Shown one piece after another: positions 33,735 through 41,624 of a DNA stretch of 41,624 nt. The position numbers and the translations under genes were made by a program. The notes below the pieces were generated by a model. That model searched no databases, was not told where the DNA came from, and saw only the letters and a list, made by a program, of their open reading frames with translations. Position 1 is the stretch's first letter; every line of letters starts with the position of its first letter. This stretch comes from an uncultured Clostridia bacterium (GTDB lineage Bacteria > Bacillota_A > Clostridia > TANB77 > CAG-508): positions 1-41,624 of the forward strand of contig CALXXB010000006.1 in the NCBI GenBank assembly GCA_944392525.1. Reading direction: 5' to 3'.

Positions 33735-34616
33735 ATGGAGAGACAATTAAAACTTTTTTTCGAATTTTTAGAGAATGAAAAGAAACTATCAGACAACACA
33801 TTACAATCATATAAAAGGGACTTAAAGCAATTTAGAAAATTCTTAGAGTCATATAGTCTTCATTATAATAAAGTAAGTGAGGATGATATAAATTTCTATA
33901 TAAAAGAACTACAAGACAATGGTAAAAAAGCATCTAGTATATCTAGAGCTATTGCATCAATTAGATCATTTTATCAATTTGCATTAAAAAGAAAAAAAGT
34001 AAAAAAAGATCCAACGGCAAATGTAAAATCACCTAAAATAGAAAAGAGAGTACCTAGTGTGTTAACTGCAAAAGAGGTTGAATTGTTATTAGACCAACCA
34101 AAAGATGTTGACTTAAAAGGAACTCGTGATAAAGCAATGTTAGAGTTTGCTTATGCAACAGGTATGAGAGTTACAGAAATTATTTCATTAGACATTGATG
34201 ATGTGAACTTAGATGAAGGATATGTAACTTGTAGAAATGGAAACAAACAAAGAACAATACCACTTGGAACAATGGCATTAAATGCATTAAAAGAATACAT
34301 AGAAGATGCTAGAGATATATTAATTAAAGATGAGAATCAAAAAGCGTTATTTGTTAATGTTAATGGTGGAAGATTAACAAGACAAGGATTTTGGAAGATT
34401 ATTAAATATTATAAAGAACAAGCTCATATAACAAAAGATATTACACCACATGTTTTAAGACATTCTTTTGCAACACATCTTTTACAAAATGGAGCAGATT
34501 TAAAAGCGATTCAAACAATGCTTGGACATTCTGATATATCTTCTACACAAGTATATATGCAATTCCAAGATGGAGGATTGAAAGATATTTATAAGAAAGC
34601 TCATCCAAGAGCATAA
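33735..34616 (+). CDS. xerD: Tyrosine recombinase XerD
   Basis: Chromosome dimer resolution recombinase acting at dif. At 293 aa it has normal size. It has an N-terminal SAM-like core-binding domain (FFEFLENEKKLSDNTLQSYK) and a C-terminal catalytic domain with Arg in YATGMRVTEIISL near 145, the HVLRHSFATHLLQNGADLKA box near 240, His in MLGHSDISSTQVY near 263, and the nucleophile Tyr at the end of that motif. A solitary chromosomal copy next to spoIIM argues for XerD rather than a phage integrase. No dif site is evident nearby. Confidence 0.93.
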   Translation: MERQLKLFFEFLENEKKLSDNTLQSYKRDLKQFRKFLESYSLHYNKVSEDDINFYIKELQDNGKKASSISRAIASIRSFYQFALKRKKVKKDPTANVKSPKIEKRVPSVLTAKEVELLLDQPKDVDLKGTRDKAMLEFAYATGMRVTEIISLDIDDVNLDEGYVTCRNGNKQRTIPLGTMALNALKEYIEDARDILIKDENQKALFVNVNGGRLTRQGFWKIIKYYKEQAHITKDITPHVLRHSFATHLLQNGADLKAIQTMLGHSDISSTQVYMQFQDGGLKDIYKKAHPRA

Positions 34617-34622
34617 AATAGG

Positions 34623-34656
34623 AAACTACTATGTTAACTCATAGTAGTTTTTATTT
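34623..34656 (+). terminator. Terminator after xerD
   Basis: AAACTACTATG (34623-34633) and CATAGTAGTTT (34640-34650) form a perfect 11-bp stem followed by TTTATTT. Confidence 0.88.
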
Positions 34657-34683
34657 GAATTTTTTGGAAATATGTGATATAAT
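34655..34683 (+). promoter_or_regulatory. Promoter of orphan gene 34741 with TGTGA-extended -10
   Basis: TTGAAT (34655-34660), a 17-nt spacer and TATAAT (34678-34683). The -10 context ATGTGATATAAT differs by one base from those of orphan genes 15687 and 30390. Confidence 0.72.
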
Positions 34684-34710
34684 AAAAGCTATCATTGTCA
34701 GTTTGTCGTT

Positions 34711-34736
34711 TGCAGCATAGGGCTGCAGGAAGGAGG
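34711..34736 (+). promoter_or_regulatory. Leader hairpin abutting the RBS of orphan gene 34741
   Basis: TGCAGC (34711-34716) pairs with GCTGCA (34722-34727) around ATAGG. The strong Shine-Dalgarno GGAAGGAGG follows at once (34728-34736). Such a hairpin may keep the RBS accessible or serve as a binding site. Confidence 0.45.
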
Positions 34737-34740
34737 ACAA

Positions 34741-35148
34741 ATGTCCACGGCAATGCAAATTATTGAAAGGGCAAATCGGGAAAACAAAGGAGTCGTGATT
34801 ATCGTTTCTGGAAAAGAGATGGCAAGAAGGATTCCCATCTGTGTGAGGTTTAAGAGCAACCAAAAGAAAGGTGTTGTTCAAGAGACCTCTCATCATGCAG
34901 AGGAGCTTACGCTTGAGTTGGATTTGAGGAATGGTGCCAATAAGGTAGCATTTGTTTGTGACAAGAATCGCACAAAGGTTAGGGTGTCTGAATTCTTGAT
35001 TACTGATTCAGTAAAAGATGGGGCACCTGCTTATGCGTTTCTCTCGGCACATGTGTTTACCAGTCTAGACGAACTGGAAAGCCCTCAGATGGAAGGAATA
35101 CCATGTATTCCTACGATTCAAGAGAATCATTATGGTAATGAGTGGTAA
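34741..35148 (+). CDS. Orphan 135-aa protein with foreign codon use
   Basis: I do not recognise this protein. It begins MSTAMQIIERANRENKGVVI. It looks like a soluble alpha/beta protein (GVVIIVSGKEMARRI, then THE strand-rich stretch LTLELDLRNGANKVAFVCDK) with no membrane segment. Codon choice (GAG, AAG, CTC, GTC, ACC, TTG, CGG) contrasts with xerD before it and the Alg14-like gene after it. A promoter with extended -10, a leader hairpin, GGAAGGAGG four nt before the ATG, and a G.U-containing terminator make it self-contained. It is grouped with the ORFs at 74, 15687 and 30390. Confidence 0.8.
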   Translation: MSTAMQIIERANRENKGVVIIVSGKEMARRIPICVRFKSNQKKGVVQETSHHAEELTLELDLRNGANKVAFVCDKNRTKVRVSEFLITDSVKDGAPAYAFLSAHVFTSLDELESPQMEGIPCIPTIQENHYGNEW

Positions 35149-35176
35149 ACTCTAACCGAGGATAAGTCTTTTCTTT

Positions 35177-35231
35177 AGGCGGATCAGTGTGTGCTTGAAA
35201 GAACATTTACTGGTCTGCCTATGTTTTTTTA
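35177..35231 (+). terminator. Terminator after orphan gene 34741
   Basis: AGGCGGATCAGT (35177-35188) pairs with ACTGGTCTGCCT (35209-35220), including two G.U pairs. ATGTTTTTTTA follows. Confidence 0.85.
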
Positions 35232-35299
35232 TAGATTTTTACTAGACATAAACTTGAAAAAAAGATATAATAAGGATGTTGAAAAGTAAGGTGTAGAAA

Positions 35300-35776
35300 A
35301 TGAAGAAAAAAGTATTATTCATATCAAGTACAGGAGGACATTTAAGCGAAATGTTACAATTATCTCCTTTATTTGAAAAATATGATTATCATATAATAAC
35401 AGAAAAAGATAAAGCAAATGAATCTTTAAAAGAAAAATATGGTGACAAAATAGATTTTTTACCATATGGGACAAGAAGCAAATTATTTAGTTATATTTTT
35501 AAATATTTTTATTTATGCTTAAAAACAGTATATTATTATTTTAAGTTAAGACCAAAAGTTATAATAACAACAGGGACACATACAGCGGGACCAATGTGTA
35601 TTTTAGGAAAAATATTTGGAAGTAAAGTTATATATATAGAAACATTTGCAAATAGAAACAAGAAAACAGCAACAGGAAGATTAATATATCCAATTGCAGA
35701 TTTATTTATAGTGCAATGGGAAGAAATGCTTAAAGTTTATCCAAAAGCTGTATATGGAGGTTCAATTTATCAATGA
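35300..35776 (+). CDS. Alg14/PssD-like glycosyltransferase membrane subunit
   Basis: The N-terminal half of a split GT-B glycosyltransferase. The 158-aa protein begins with VLFISSTGGHLSEMLQL and contains KPKVIITTGTHTAGPM-like (observed RPKVIITTGTHTAGPMC), KVIYIETFANRNKKTATGRL and a closing LFIVQWEEMLKVYP. All are typical of Alg14/PssD/CpsF proteins, which anchor and recruit the catalytic Alg13-like partner to the membrane. The partner is encoded next with a 4-nt overlap. Together they would transfer a sugar to a lipid-linked precursor of a surface glycan; the exact sugar is not readable. Confidence 0.9.
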   Translation: MKKKVLFISSTGGHLSEMLQLSPLFEKYDYHIITEKDKANESLKEKYGDKIDFLPYGTRSKLFSYIFKYFYLCLKTVYYYFKLRPKVIITTGTHTAGPMCILGKIFGSKVIYIETFANRNKKTATGRLIYPIADLFIVQWEEMLKVYPKAVYGGSIYQ

Positions 35777-36255
35777 TATTAGTTATGTTAGGAACACAAA
35801 ATAATAGCTTCCATAGGCTATTAGAAGAGATAGATAGATTAATAGATAAAAAAGTAATAAATGAAAAAGTAATAGTACAAGCAGGATATACAAAATATTC
35901 CTCAAATAATATGGAGATATTTGGTTTGATACCACAAGAAGAGTTAGAAAAATATCAAGACAAAGCAGATTTAATAATAACTCATGGTGGAGTAGGGTCA
36001 ATAATAGGTTCAATAAAGAAAGGAAAAAAAGTAATCGCAGTACCAAGATTACATGAGTATGGTGAACATGTAAATGACCATCAAAAGCAAATAGTAGAAA
36101 ACTTTGATAAAAAAGGATATATTATAGGTGTTTATGATGTTTCTGATTTAGAAAAAGCAATAGAAAAATCAAAAGAATTTGAACCAAAAAAATATGAAGC
36201 AAATAATAAAAAAATGTTGTCAATAATAGAAAATTTTATTGATAATATAAAATAG
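35773..36255 (+). CDS. Alg13/PssE-like glycosyltransferase catalytic subunit
   Basis: The C-terminal half of a split GT-B glycosyltransferase, family GT28-like. It is 160 aa, starting MILVMLGTQNNSFHRLLEEI. The nucleotide-sugar binding region reads LIITHGGVGSIIGSIKKGKK, then AVPRLHEYGEHVNDHQKQIV, the classic Alg13/PssE/MurG-like signature. Its ATG overlaps the stop of the Alg14-like gene (ATGA), indicating translational coupling. It lies upstream of the LTA-synthase-like gene in an envelope cluster. Confidence 0.92.
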   Translation: MILVMLGTQNNSFHRLLEEIDRLIDKKVINEKVIVQAGYTKYSSNNMEIFGLIPQEELEKYQDKADLIITHGGVGSIIGSIKKGKKVIAVPRLHEYGEHVNDHQKQIVENFDKKGYIIGVYDVSDLEKAIEKSKEFEPKKYEANNKKMLSIIENFIDNIK

Positions 36256-36274
36256 AAGATAAGGAAGAAATAAA

Positions 36275-38200
36275 TTGGAAAGTAAAGAAATGATGAATAA
36301 AGAAGTGAAAGTGAATAAAGAAAAAATTATAGAGATATTAAATAAATTTTTTAATTCTATATGGTTCCCAATAGTAATTGGAATTATATTATTGTTGAAA
36401 ACAATATTCTTTTATGGAAATACTATAACAATAAGAGAAGCTATAGATAAAAACCTCGTTATAGGAACAGTTATGTTTTTAACGACTTTTATGTGTATAG
36501 TATGTGTGCTACCAAATAGAGCTAGAACTATAACTACAATTGTAGTGGGTACATTACTTAGTGTTTTGCTCTTTGCAGATAATATATATTATATATATTC
36601 AAGTTCAGTGCTATCAATTGCTCAAATGACAAATCTCCAATATGGAGAAGAAATAATGGGAACTATTCCAATGCTTTTAGATTTTAAGCAAATATTATAT
36701 TTTATTGATATAATTTTAATTGCAGTACTTTTATTAACAAGAATATTAAAAATACAAAAGAAAAATAAAGCTAATTGGAAGGTAAATGTATTAAGAGCGA
36801 TATCAGGTGTGGCAGCTATTGTTTTGTTTTTCACAGTAGATGCAGATTATGTGGAAAAAGCAGGTGAAGATCCATATAATAAAGATACACAGGTAAAAAA
36901 AGGAACAATTTATGGATATCATATATCAGATATTAAAAGTTTGATCAATATAAAGAAAAAAGCAAAATATGATAATAAAGAAGAATTGATTTCAGATTAT
37001 GAAGAATTAAAAGATAAGTATGATGAAAAATATGGAGAAAGTAATTATAATTTAGAGGGAATTGCAAAAGGCAAAAACATTATAATTTTACAATTAGAAT
37101 CAATTCAAGAATTTGTAATAAACAAAACAATAAATGGTAAGGAGATAACTCCAAACTTAAATAAATTTATAGATGAGAATATAGAATTTTCAAATATGTT
37201 TATGCAAAGTTATTCAACAACTGCAGATTCAGAATTTTCAGCAGTAACATCTTTGTATCCTATGGAAAATGGTATGTCATATAGTAGATATTATTCAAAT
37301 AAATATGATGATATATTTACTATGTTTAAAAACGAAGGTTACGATACTTCATATATGCATGGAAATTATGGATATTTTTGGAATAGAGGCAATGTATATA
37401 GAGCTTTTGGAGTAGATCGTTTGGAATTAAAGGATTCCTTTGAAGATATATCAGAAAATGTAATGGGATATTTATCTGATGAATTGTTATATAAACAAGC
37501 AGTAGAGAAAATGAAAACATATAATATGCCATTTTTCTCATTTATAGTATCAGCATCATCACATACAGGATTTACATTAGATGGATTAGAAGATAGGAGC
37601 AAAGTTAGTATTGATGTTGGAAAATATAAAGATACTTTCTTTGGAAATTATTTGGAATCTGTTAATTACGCAGATTATGCTTTTGGAACATTTATAGAAG
37701 AACTTAAAGAAGCTGATTTATATGATGATACAATTATTTTAATATATGGTGACCATAATGGAATTGATATGTACAATGAAGAAATGTTAGATTTCTTAGA
37801 GCAAGTAAATCCTAATATGACTGATGTGGATATTAAATTAAATTATATAAGGGTAGCGTGTGCTATGAAAATACCAGGGATGGAAGACTTAACTATTGAA
37901 AAACCTGTAAGTAAATTAGATATAAAACCTACATTTGAGTATTTAATAAATGGACAAGCAGGAGTAAGCCTTGGAACTAATATGTTTGCTAGAAAAGATT
38001 TTATTTCTTTAAATAACGAGAGGATTGTAACTAGTAGATATTACTATGATGAAAAATGGTTTAGAAGAAGTGATGGAGTAGAAATAGACTTGGAAGAAAT
38101 TCCAGAGGATGAAAAAGAACTATTGGATGAATATTATAATGATATGAAAGAAGAACTAGATATATCTACTTCAATAAGTATAAATAATTTACTAAAATAG
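36275..38200 (+). CDS. LTA synthase family sulfatase-fold membrane protein
   Basis: A 641-aa protein of the lipoteichoic acid synthase/phosphoglycerol transferase family. Five or so N-terminal transmembrane segments (about residues 25-185) precede an extracellular alkaline-phosphatase-superfamily domain. The domain has IIILQLESIQEFV, the candidate nucleophile Thr in SYSTTADSEFSAVTSLYP near residue 316, GNYGYFWNRGNVY, SASSHTGF and the metal site ILIYGDHNGIDMYN near 492. It probably adds glycerol phosphate units to a glycolipid or related glycan at the outer membrane face. The start is TTG (36275) after AAGGAAG; the ATG at 36290 is an alternative. ruvB follows after 12 nt. Confidence 0.88.
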   Translation: MESKEMMNKEVKVNKEKIIEILNKFFNSIWFPIVIGIILLLKTIFFYGNTITIREAIDKNLVIGTVMFLTTFMCIVCVLPNRARTITTIVVGTLLSVLLFADNIYYIYSSSVLSIAQMTNLQYGEEIMGTIPMLLDFKQILYFIDIILIAVLLLTRILKIQKKNKANWKVNVLRAISGVAAIVLFFTVDADYVEKAGEDPYNKDTQVKKGTIYGYHISDIKSLINIKKKAKYDNKEELISDYEELKDKYDEKYGESNYNLEGIAKGKNIIILQLESIQEFVINKTINGKEITPNLNKFIDENIEFSNMFMQSYSTTADSEFSAVTSLYPMENGMSYSRYYSNKYDDIFTMFKNEGYDTSYMHGNYGYFWNRGNVYRAFGVDRLELKDSFEDISENVMGYLSDELLYKQAVEKMKTYNMPFFSFIVSASSHTGFTLDGLEDRSKVSIDVGKYKDTFFGNYLESVNYADYAFGTFIEELKEADLYDDTIILIYGDHNGIDMYNEEMLDFLEQVNPNMTDVDIKLNYIRVACAMKIPGMEDLTIEKPVSKLDIKPTFEYLINGQAGVSLGTNMFARKDFISLNNERIVTSRYYYDEKWFRRSDGVEIDLEEIPEDEKELLDEYYNDMKEELDISTSISINNLLK

Positions 38201-38212
38201 GAAGGTAATAAC

Positions 38213-39220
38213 ATGGATGAAGAAAGAATAATTAGTCCGATGTTGGAAAATAGTACAGAGGAAAGACTTGAAAATTCATTGAGACCTAAGAATTTAGATG
38301 AATATATAGGACAAGACAAAGTAAAAGAAAACATGAAGATATATATAGAATCAGCTAAAAAAAGAAATGAACCATTAGACCATTGTTTATTATATGGACC
38401 TCCTGGTTTGGGTAAAACAACTTTAGCAAATATTATTGCAAATGAAATGGGGTCAAATTTAAAAGTTACATCAGGACCAGCAATAGAGAAACCAGGAGAT
38501 TTAGCAGCATTACTTACAAATTTATCTGAGTTTGATGTTTTGTTTATAGATGAGATTCATAGGTTGAGTAAAAGCGTAGAAGAGATATTATATCCAGCTT
38601 TAGAGGACTTTACATTAGATATAGTAATAGGAAAAGGACCAAGTAGTAAGTCTATCAGATTAGATTTACCAAAATTTACTCTTATAGGAGCTACAACAAA
38701 AGCAGGTTCTTTAACTACTCCACTTCGTGATAGATTTGGAATTATACATAGATTAGAATTATATTCACCGGAAGATTTAGCAACAATAGTAAAAAGGTCA
38801 AGTAAAATATTAAATGTAAATATAGATGAAGAAGCAGCAGTAGAAATTGCAAGAAGGTCAAGAGGAACACCTAGAATTGCAAATAGATTATTGAAAAGAG
38901 TAAGAGATTATGCTATTGTATTAGGTGATGGTCATATTACTCTAAAGATTGCAAAACATGCATTAAATAAATTAGAAATAGATGAATTAGGTTTAGATGA
39001 TATAGATAGAAAATTGTTAGAAACAATGATTGTACAATATGGTGGTAGAGCAGTTGGAATAGAAGCACTAGCGGCAACAGTAGGTGAAGAAATAGATACA
39101 ATAGAAGATGTTTATGAACCTTATTTAATACAAATAGGATTTATTGCAAGGACATTAAGAGGAAGGAAAGTATTGCCACCAGCATACAAACATTTAGGAT
39201 ATGAATATTTAGGAATGTGA
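38213..39220 (+). CDS. ruvB: Holliday junction branch migration ATPase RuvB
   Basis: Hexameric AAA+ motor that drives branch migration with RuvA. The length (335 aa) is normal. Family motifs are visible: [19 protein letters not shown], Walker [16 protein letters not shown] near 59-73, Walker [21 protein letters not shown] near 106, sensor [20 protein letters not shown], and the winged-helix C-terminus with [17 protein letters not shown] and a late [17 protein letters not shown]. ruvA is not in the window. GAAGG precedes the ATG. Confidence 0.97.
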   Translation: MDEERIISPMLENSTEERLENSLRPKNLDEYIGQDKVKENMKIYIESAKKRNEPLDHCLLYGPPGLGKTTLANIIANEMGSNLKVTSGPAIEKPGDLAALLTNLSEFDVLFIDEIHRLSKSVEEILYPALEDFTLDIVIGKGPSSKSIRLDLPKFTLIGATTKAGSLTTPLRDRFGIIHRLELYSPEDLATIVKRSSKILNVNIDEEAAVEIARRSRGTPRIANRLLKRVRDYAIVLGDGHITLKIAKHALNKLEIDELGLDDIDRKLLETMIVQYGGRAVGIEALAATVGEEIDTIEDVYEPYLIQIGFIARTLRGRKVLPPAYKHLGYEYLGM

Positions 39221-39234
39221 AAGGAGTAAATAAA

Positions 39235-39738
39235 ATGAGTAGTTTTTATGATAGAGTAAAGGAGATTTGTAGTAAATATAAAAAGGTTGCAATGTTCATA
39301 GATATGGATGGAACAATTGTTGAGTATAATCTTTATCCAGATGGTGTTATAACACCAGAAGCAAAAGGATTGTTTGTAAATAATAAGCCTTTGAAAATAG
39401 TCCTTGATGAATTAAGAAAAATAAATAAAATAGAAAATATAGATTTATACATTTTATCAATGTCTAGAAGTTATATAATAGCAGATGAAAAGAAAGTATG
39501 GTTAAAAAAATATGCAGACTTTATAGATGAAAACAACTATATAATAATAAATAAGGAAGCGGGAGATTATACAACTGAAAATAGAAATCGTATAAAAGCA
39601 GACAAAATAACAGAAAAATTGAATCAAGGATATGATCACGCAATCTTTTTAGATGATGACCATAAGGTATTACAAGGAGCAATGAAATTACTAGGAGATA
39701 AATGTGATGAGTTCCATGTATCATCAGCAATAATTTAG
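39235..39738 (+). CDS. HAD-like phosphatase family protein
   Basis: A 167-aa protein with a haloacid dehalogenase motif I, MFIDMDGTIVEYN (DxDGT, about residues 20-32), and a late acidic motif IFLDDDHKVLQGAM near residue 140 that fits HAD motif IV. A motif II-like DLYILSMSRS lies between. The start at ATG 39235 follows AAGGAG; the longer frame from 39217 overlaps ruvB. The substrate is unknown. The gene may be translationally linked to ruvB. Confidence 0.8.
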   Translation: MSSFYDRVKEICSKYKKVAMFIDMDGTIVEYNLYPDGVITPEAKGLFVNNKPLKIVLDELRKINKIENIDLYILSMSRSYIIADEKKVWLKKYADFIDENNYIIINKEAGDYTTENRNRIKADKITEKLNQGYDHAIFLDDDHKVLQGAMKLLGDKCDEFHVSSAII

Positions 39739-39754
39739 AATTAGAGGAGAATCA

Positions 39755-41464
39755 ATGTTTTTAGAAAAAATAAAAAATAACTATAAAACATTAATGATTG
39801 TTGCAGGTATTAATGTTTTAGTATTTGCTGTGGTAAATCTTATATTTGATATAAAATATGAACAGGTTGACGATTTTATCATATATAATCTATATTCTGG
39901 ATTAGATGGAACGTATAATATTCATGGTGTGTATATTCATCCTGCTCTATGTTTTATATTAGGTATGTTTTTTAGAATTTTGCCTATGGTAAATTGGCAT
40001 ACGATGTTTTTACTTGCAATGCAATTTATTTGCTTTACTATAATAGGAACGTTAATAATAAGAAAAAACAATAGTAAAATTTCTTATATATTATATATAT
40101 TATTTGTAAGTGTATGTTATACTTCATTACTACAATTAATACAATACACATCTGTTTCAGCTCTTTTAATATTAACAGCATTTTTTGTGATGATGGATTA
40201 TATAGAACGAAAGAAACAAGGAAAGAAATATATTATTTGTTATGCTATTATTTTTACATTGGGAATAATGACAAGGATGCAATCATTAATGATAATAGCA
40301 CCATTTTTTGCATTATACTTTGTATATAATTTAGTTTTATTTATAAGAAAAAAAGTAGAAAAAGAAAAAATAATAAAAATAGTAAAGAACTATTTATTAT
40401 TTGGAATCTTAACTGTTGTAGTATATGTATCAAATTACATATTTTATAATAACGAAATTTACAAAAACTATGATGAATTTAATGAATTAAGAACTATCTT
40501 ACAAGACAATGTTTATGTCTCATATGAAGGAAATAAAGATATTTTTGATGAGATAGGATGGTCTGAAAATGATCATTATCTGTTCTATACATTTAATTTT
40601 GGAGATGAAAATGTTTATAGTAAAGAAAATCTACAAAAAATTGTAGATTATAAAAAGGCTCAAGGAGACCTTTACAATTATGAGTTTAGATTAGACGATA
40701 TTGTAAATGATTTAATAGATCAAATGAGAAACACAAATCCATATATTTGTATAATGTTTTTGGGAAGTTTCTTAGTTGCAATCTACACAAATAATAAAAA
40801 TAGAGGTTATATAATATCAATATTTTTAGTAACACTTGCGGTAAATTGTATATTTATCGTAATAAATAGAAGTATGCAAAGGGTTGTAATACCTGAATAT
40901 ATTTTAGGAACAGCATTGTTCTTATATTTAATAAAATATAGAGAAAAAGTAGATGATGAAAAATCAAATATAACAAAAGCAATTTCAGTATTTATAATTG
41001 TTATAACAGTAATTTTTTCAGGAGGAGCATATCAGTTTAATTATCATTTAGAAGATTATAGTAATTATAAAGAGGTAATAGAATATACAAATTCACATAA
41101 GGAGAATGTATATTTATACACAGTTCCAGCACTTCAATATAGATATTTAACATATTCTGTATATGAAATGCCACCTAAAGGTGCTTTTTCAAATTTAAGA
41201 GTTATGGGTGGATGGGATATGTATACACAAAATTATTATGATTTTAAAGATAGATATGGTTTAGATGGTACATTCTTAGATTTATTGAAAGAAAATGTAT
41301 ATTTAATAGATGGAGATGTTAATTGGTCAGGTAACTTCTATCATAATTATATAGATAATATTGTTTTATTTATTAAAGAACATTATGATGTGGATGTAAA
41401 CTATGAAAAAGTAAAGACTTTTGATAATATATATATTTATAAATTATATGAAGTAGCAGACTAA
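39755..41464 (+). CDS. Polytopic membrane protein, GT-C glycosyltransferase-like
   Basis: A 569-aa protein with about ten hydrophobic segments, starting IVAGINVLVFAVVNLIFDI and including MFLLAMQFICFTIIGTLII, YILYILFVSVCYTSLLQLI, IIAPFFALYFVYNLVLFI and ISVFIIVITVIFSGGAYQF. A large hydrophilic C-terminal region (about 430-569) is presumably extracellular. An acidic pair early after the first helix (EQVDDFIIYN) resembles the loop-1 acidic motif of GT-C glycosyltransferases, so a sugar-transfer role in the envelope is plausible but unproven. GAGGAG precedes the ATG. Confidence 0.65.
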   Translation: MFLEKIKNNYKTLMIVAGINVLVFAVVNLIFDIKYEQVDDFIIYNLYSGLDGTYNIHGVYIHPALCFILGMFFRILPMVNWHTMFLLAMQFICFTIIGTLIIRKNNSKISYILYILFVSVCYTSLLQLIQYTSVSALLILTAFFVMMDYIERKKQGKKYIICYAIIFTLGIMTRMQSLMIIAPFFALYFVYNLVLFIRKKVEKEKIIKIVKNYLLFGILTVVVYVSNYIFYNNEIYKNYDEFNELRTILQDNVYVSYEGNKDIFDEIGWSENDHYLFYTFNFGDENVYSKENLQKIVDYKKAQGDLYNYEFRLDDIVNDLIDQMRNTNPYICIMFLGSFLVAIYTNNKNRGYIISIFLVTLAVNCIFIVINRSMQRVVIPEYILGTALFLYLIKYREKVDDEKSNITKAISVFIIVITVIFSGGAYQFNYHLEDYSNYKEVIEYTNSHKENVYLYTVPALQYRYLTYSVYEMPPKGAFSNLRVMGGWDMYTQNYYDFKDRYGLDGTFLDLLKENVYLIDGDVNWSGNFYHNYIDNIVLFIKEHYDVDVNYEKVKTFDNIYIYKLYEVAD

Positions 41465-41480
41465 AAAACTGCTACTTTAT
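41452..41480 (+). terminator. Terminator overlapping the stop of the membrane protein gene
   Basis: AGTAGCAG (41452-41459) pairs with CTGCTACT (41469-41476), and TTATTTG follows. The left arm is coding sequence and the TAA lies in the loop. Confidence 0.7.
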
Positions 41481-41481
41481 T

Positions 41482-41507
41482 TGTAACGAATGCTAATTTT
41501 GTACGTC
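41482..41507 (+). promoter_or_regulatory. ECF-type promoter upstream of the sigma gene
   Basis: TGTAAC (41482-41487), a 16-nt spacer and CGTC (41504-41507) fit the general ECF sigma promoter pattern (AAC at -35, CGTC at -10). This suggests autoregulation of the sigma factor encoded just downstream. Confidence 0.7.
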
Positions 41508-41534
41508 TTATATATAAGAAAGGGGATAAAGGTT

Positions 41535-41624
41535 ATGCAGGATATTGAAAAAATATATGAAGAATATTTTGAAACTGTAAATAAATATTTATTCTGTTTA
41601 ACTAAAAATTATGACATAGCAGAA
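41535..41624 (+). CDS. RNA polymerase ECF sigma factor, N-terminal fragment cut by the window edge
   Basis: Thirty codons are visible (MQDIEKIYEEYFETVNKYLF and on to NYDIAE). They match the start of sigma-70 region 2 in extracytoplasmic-function sigma factors (I-x-x-I-Y-x-E-Y-F-x-x-V-x-x-Y-L-x-x-L-T). AAGGGGATAAAGG lies upstream of ATG 41535, behind an ECF-type promoter. An anti-sigma gene is likely to follow outside the window. Confidence 0.8.
   Translation, partial: MQDIEKIYEEYFETVNKYLFCLTKNYDIAE

Noticed and set aside
33735..34616. xerD as a phage or island integrase marking an attachment site
   Set aside because: The sequence and its spoIIM neighbour fit housekeeping XerD. No direct repeats or phage genes are nearby.

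Overview
The window looks like a chromosomal segment of a low-GC, spore-forming, Gram-positive member of the Clostridia, probably an uncultured gut lineage. Codon use is strongly AT-biased (ATA, TTA, AGA, AAA). The gene set is Firmicute: class III fructose-bisphosphatase, spoVT, spoIIM, TmcAL, an LTA-synthase-like protein, a T-box leader and a sortase. No rRNA or CRISPR array is visible.

Layout. 1-1.8 kb: an orphan small ORF, an XRE regulator and a divergent, frameshifted pilin-like gene. 1.9-11.2 kb: recD2, a RAYT-type Y1 transposase flanked by inverted GGGACGGG repeats, comF, a KAP-type P-loop NTPase, fbp and spoVT. 11.2-13.2 kb: a second XRE/pilin-like divergent pair, the pilin fused to BspA-like leucine-rich repeats and again frameshifted. 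13.4-23.8 kb: compact alaS, a HIT protein, sortase, ligA, folD, dprA and two tandem MFS paralogues. 23.9-26.8 kb: an arginine T-box and argGH. 26.9-28.5 kb: tRNA-Met(CAU), then tRNA-Tyr(GUA) interrupted by a group I intron, then a free-standing PD-(D/E)XK homing-endonuclease-like gene, then a broken transglutaminase-like gene. 28.5-34.6 kb: tmcAL, rnhA, an HD-like protein, an endonuclease Q-like protein, spoIIM and xerD. 35.3-41.6 kb: Alg14/Alg13-like glycosyltransferase halves, an LTA-synthase-like protein, ruvB, a HAD-like protein, a polytopic membrane protein and the start of an ECF sigma factor behind an ECF-type promoter.

Two layers stand out from ordinary housekeeping. The first is the tRNA-Tyr group I intron with its neighbouring I-Ssp6803I-like nuclease, which looks like a small homing system whose nuclease lies outside the intron. 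The second is a set of four short orphan ORFs (74-241 minus, 15687-16010, 30390-30743, 34741-35148). Their codon use is richer in G and C than the neighbours. Each has its own consensus promoter and a hairpin terminator, and three share a TGTGRTATAAT -10 region. They sit singly between housekeeping genes and look like independent foreign transcription units. The repeated arrangement of an XRE regulator divergent from a frameshifted pilin-like surface gene is a third pattern worth following.

All calls are from reading the sequence and recalling family motifs. No database search or folding program was run.
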